Below are positions 63,708 to 64,000 of a stretch of 64,000 nt of DNA, piece after piece; position 1 is the stretch's first letter, and every line of letters starts with the position of its first letter. The DNA is from Parapusillimonas granuli (GTDB lineage Bacteria; Pseudomonadota; Gammaproteobacteria; Burkholderiales; Burkholderiaceae_B). Below the pieces are notes generated by a model that saw only the letters and a program-made list of their open reading frames with translations, did not search any database and was not told the origin of the DNA. The stretch covers positions 62,001 through 126,000 of the forward strand of contig NZ_JACCEM010000006.1 in assembly GCF_013416525.1 (NCBI RefSeq). The letters are read 5' to 3'. The position numbers were made by a program, and so were the translations under genes.

Positions 63708-64000
63708 ATGAAAAAATATCTGACTATCGAAGACACCATAGGCGCCACGCCCTTGGTGCGCCTGCAGCGCATCCCCGGCGAATTCGGCGAACGGCGCGGC
63801 AACGTCATCCTGGCCAAGCTCGAAGGCAACAACCCGGCGGGGTCCGTCAAAGACCGCGCGGCCAGCTCCATGATCCGGCAGGCCGAAGCGCGGGGCGACA
63901 TCAAGCCCGGCGACACCCTCATCGAAGCCACCAGCGGCAACACCGGCATCGCCCTGGCCATGACCGCGGCGGTGCGCGGCTACAAGATGATCCTCATCAT
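63708..64000 (+). CDS. cysM: cysteine synthase B, N-terminal part
   Basis: Makes cysteine from O-acetylserine and sulfide (or thiosulfate). Only the first 97 codons are in the window. [22 protein letters not shown], the PLP lysine in [11 protein letters not shown] and the [11 protein letters not shown] phosphate loop match CysM rather than CysK. It continues past the right edge. Confidence 0.92.
   Translation, partial: MKKYLTIEDTIGATPLVRLQRIPGEFGERRGNVILAKLEGNNPAGSVKDRAASSMIRQAEARGDIKPGDTLIEATSGNTGIALAMTAAVRGYKMILI

Overview
The window looks like a chromosomal segment of a GC-rich betaproteobacterium of the family Alcaligenaceae (Bordetella/Achromobacter type). The evidence is the tmRNA tag ANDERFALAA, which I recall as a Bordetella tag, the gene order ompA-ubiG-gph-ssrA followed by gyrA-serC-pheA-hisC-tyrA-aroA-cmk-rpsA-ihfB, several LysR regulators, a Bug-type solute receptor, and two Fur-type sites. 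No prophage, insertion sequence or CRISPR array was seen.

Region 1-2600 is the most accessory-looking part. It holds a tRNA-Lys(CTT), a small secreted Cys-rich protein, a 5'-truncated Rpn-family nuclease remnant, a lone GNAT acetyltransferase and a small orphan gene. Region 2600-12100 carries a cyanide-insensitive bd-type quinol oxidase operon with a small DUF2474 subunit, a DUF445 membrane protein, an EF-hand protein, a glycine-zipper lipoprotein, a B12-dependent (class II) ribonucleotide reductase, and a leftward cluster of exported or hypothetical proteins that includes two diverged tandem paralogues.

Region 12100-21100 has a branched-chain amino-acid-type ABC operon with a fused permease-ATPase gene, ribA, a divergent LysR/azoreductase pair and dbpA. 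Region 21100-32200 has a GT39-like membrane glycosyltransferase, an OPT transporter, a three-domain copper nitrite reductase, a membrane protein of unknown role, the metE/metR divergon, a NYN-OST-HTH protein and a siderophore-binding protein behind a Fur-like box. Region 32200-45100 has two divergent c-di-GMP signalling genes, a Bug receptor, an oligopeptidase B-like enzyme, a TonB receptor-MFS pair with a Fur-like box, and a LysE-type exporter.

Region 45100-64000 is conserved core: tmRNA, gph, ubiG, ompA, gyrA and a tightly overlapped aromatic amino acid operon (serC-pheA-hisC-tyrA-aroA) running into cmk, rpsA and ihfB. LPS assembly and ADP-heptose genes (lapA-lapB-hldA-hldD), comEA and the start of cysM follow.

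Taken together, the bd-type oxidase, class II ribonucleotide reductase and copper nitrite reductase suggest life at low or fluctuating oxygen with use of nitrite. The two Fur-like sites point to siderophore-based iron uptake. I did not find a convincing new multi-gene system. The items most worth a second look are the N-terminally extended nitrite reductase, a 28-bp near-perfect palindrome ahead of the liv operon, the diverged tandem paralogues at 10.5-11.3 kb, and several palindromes in divergent promoter regions.
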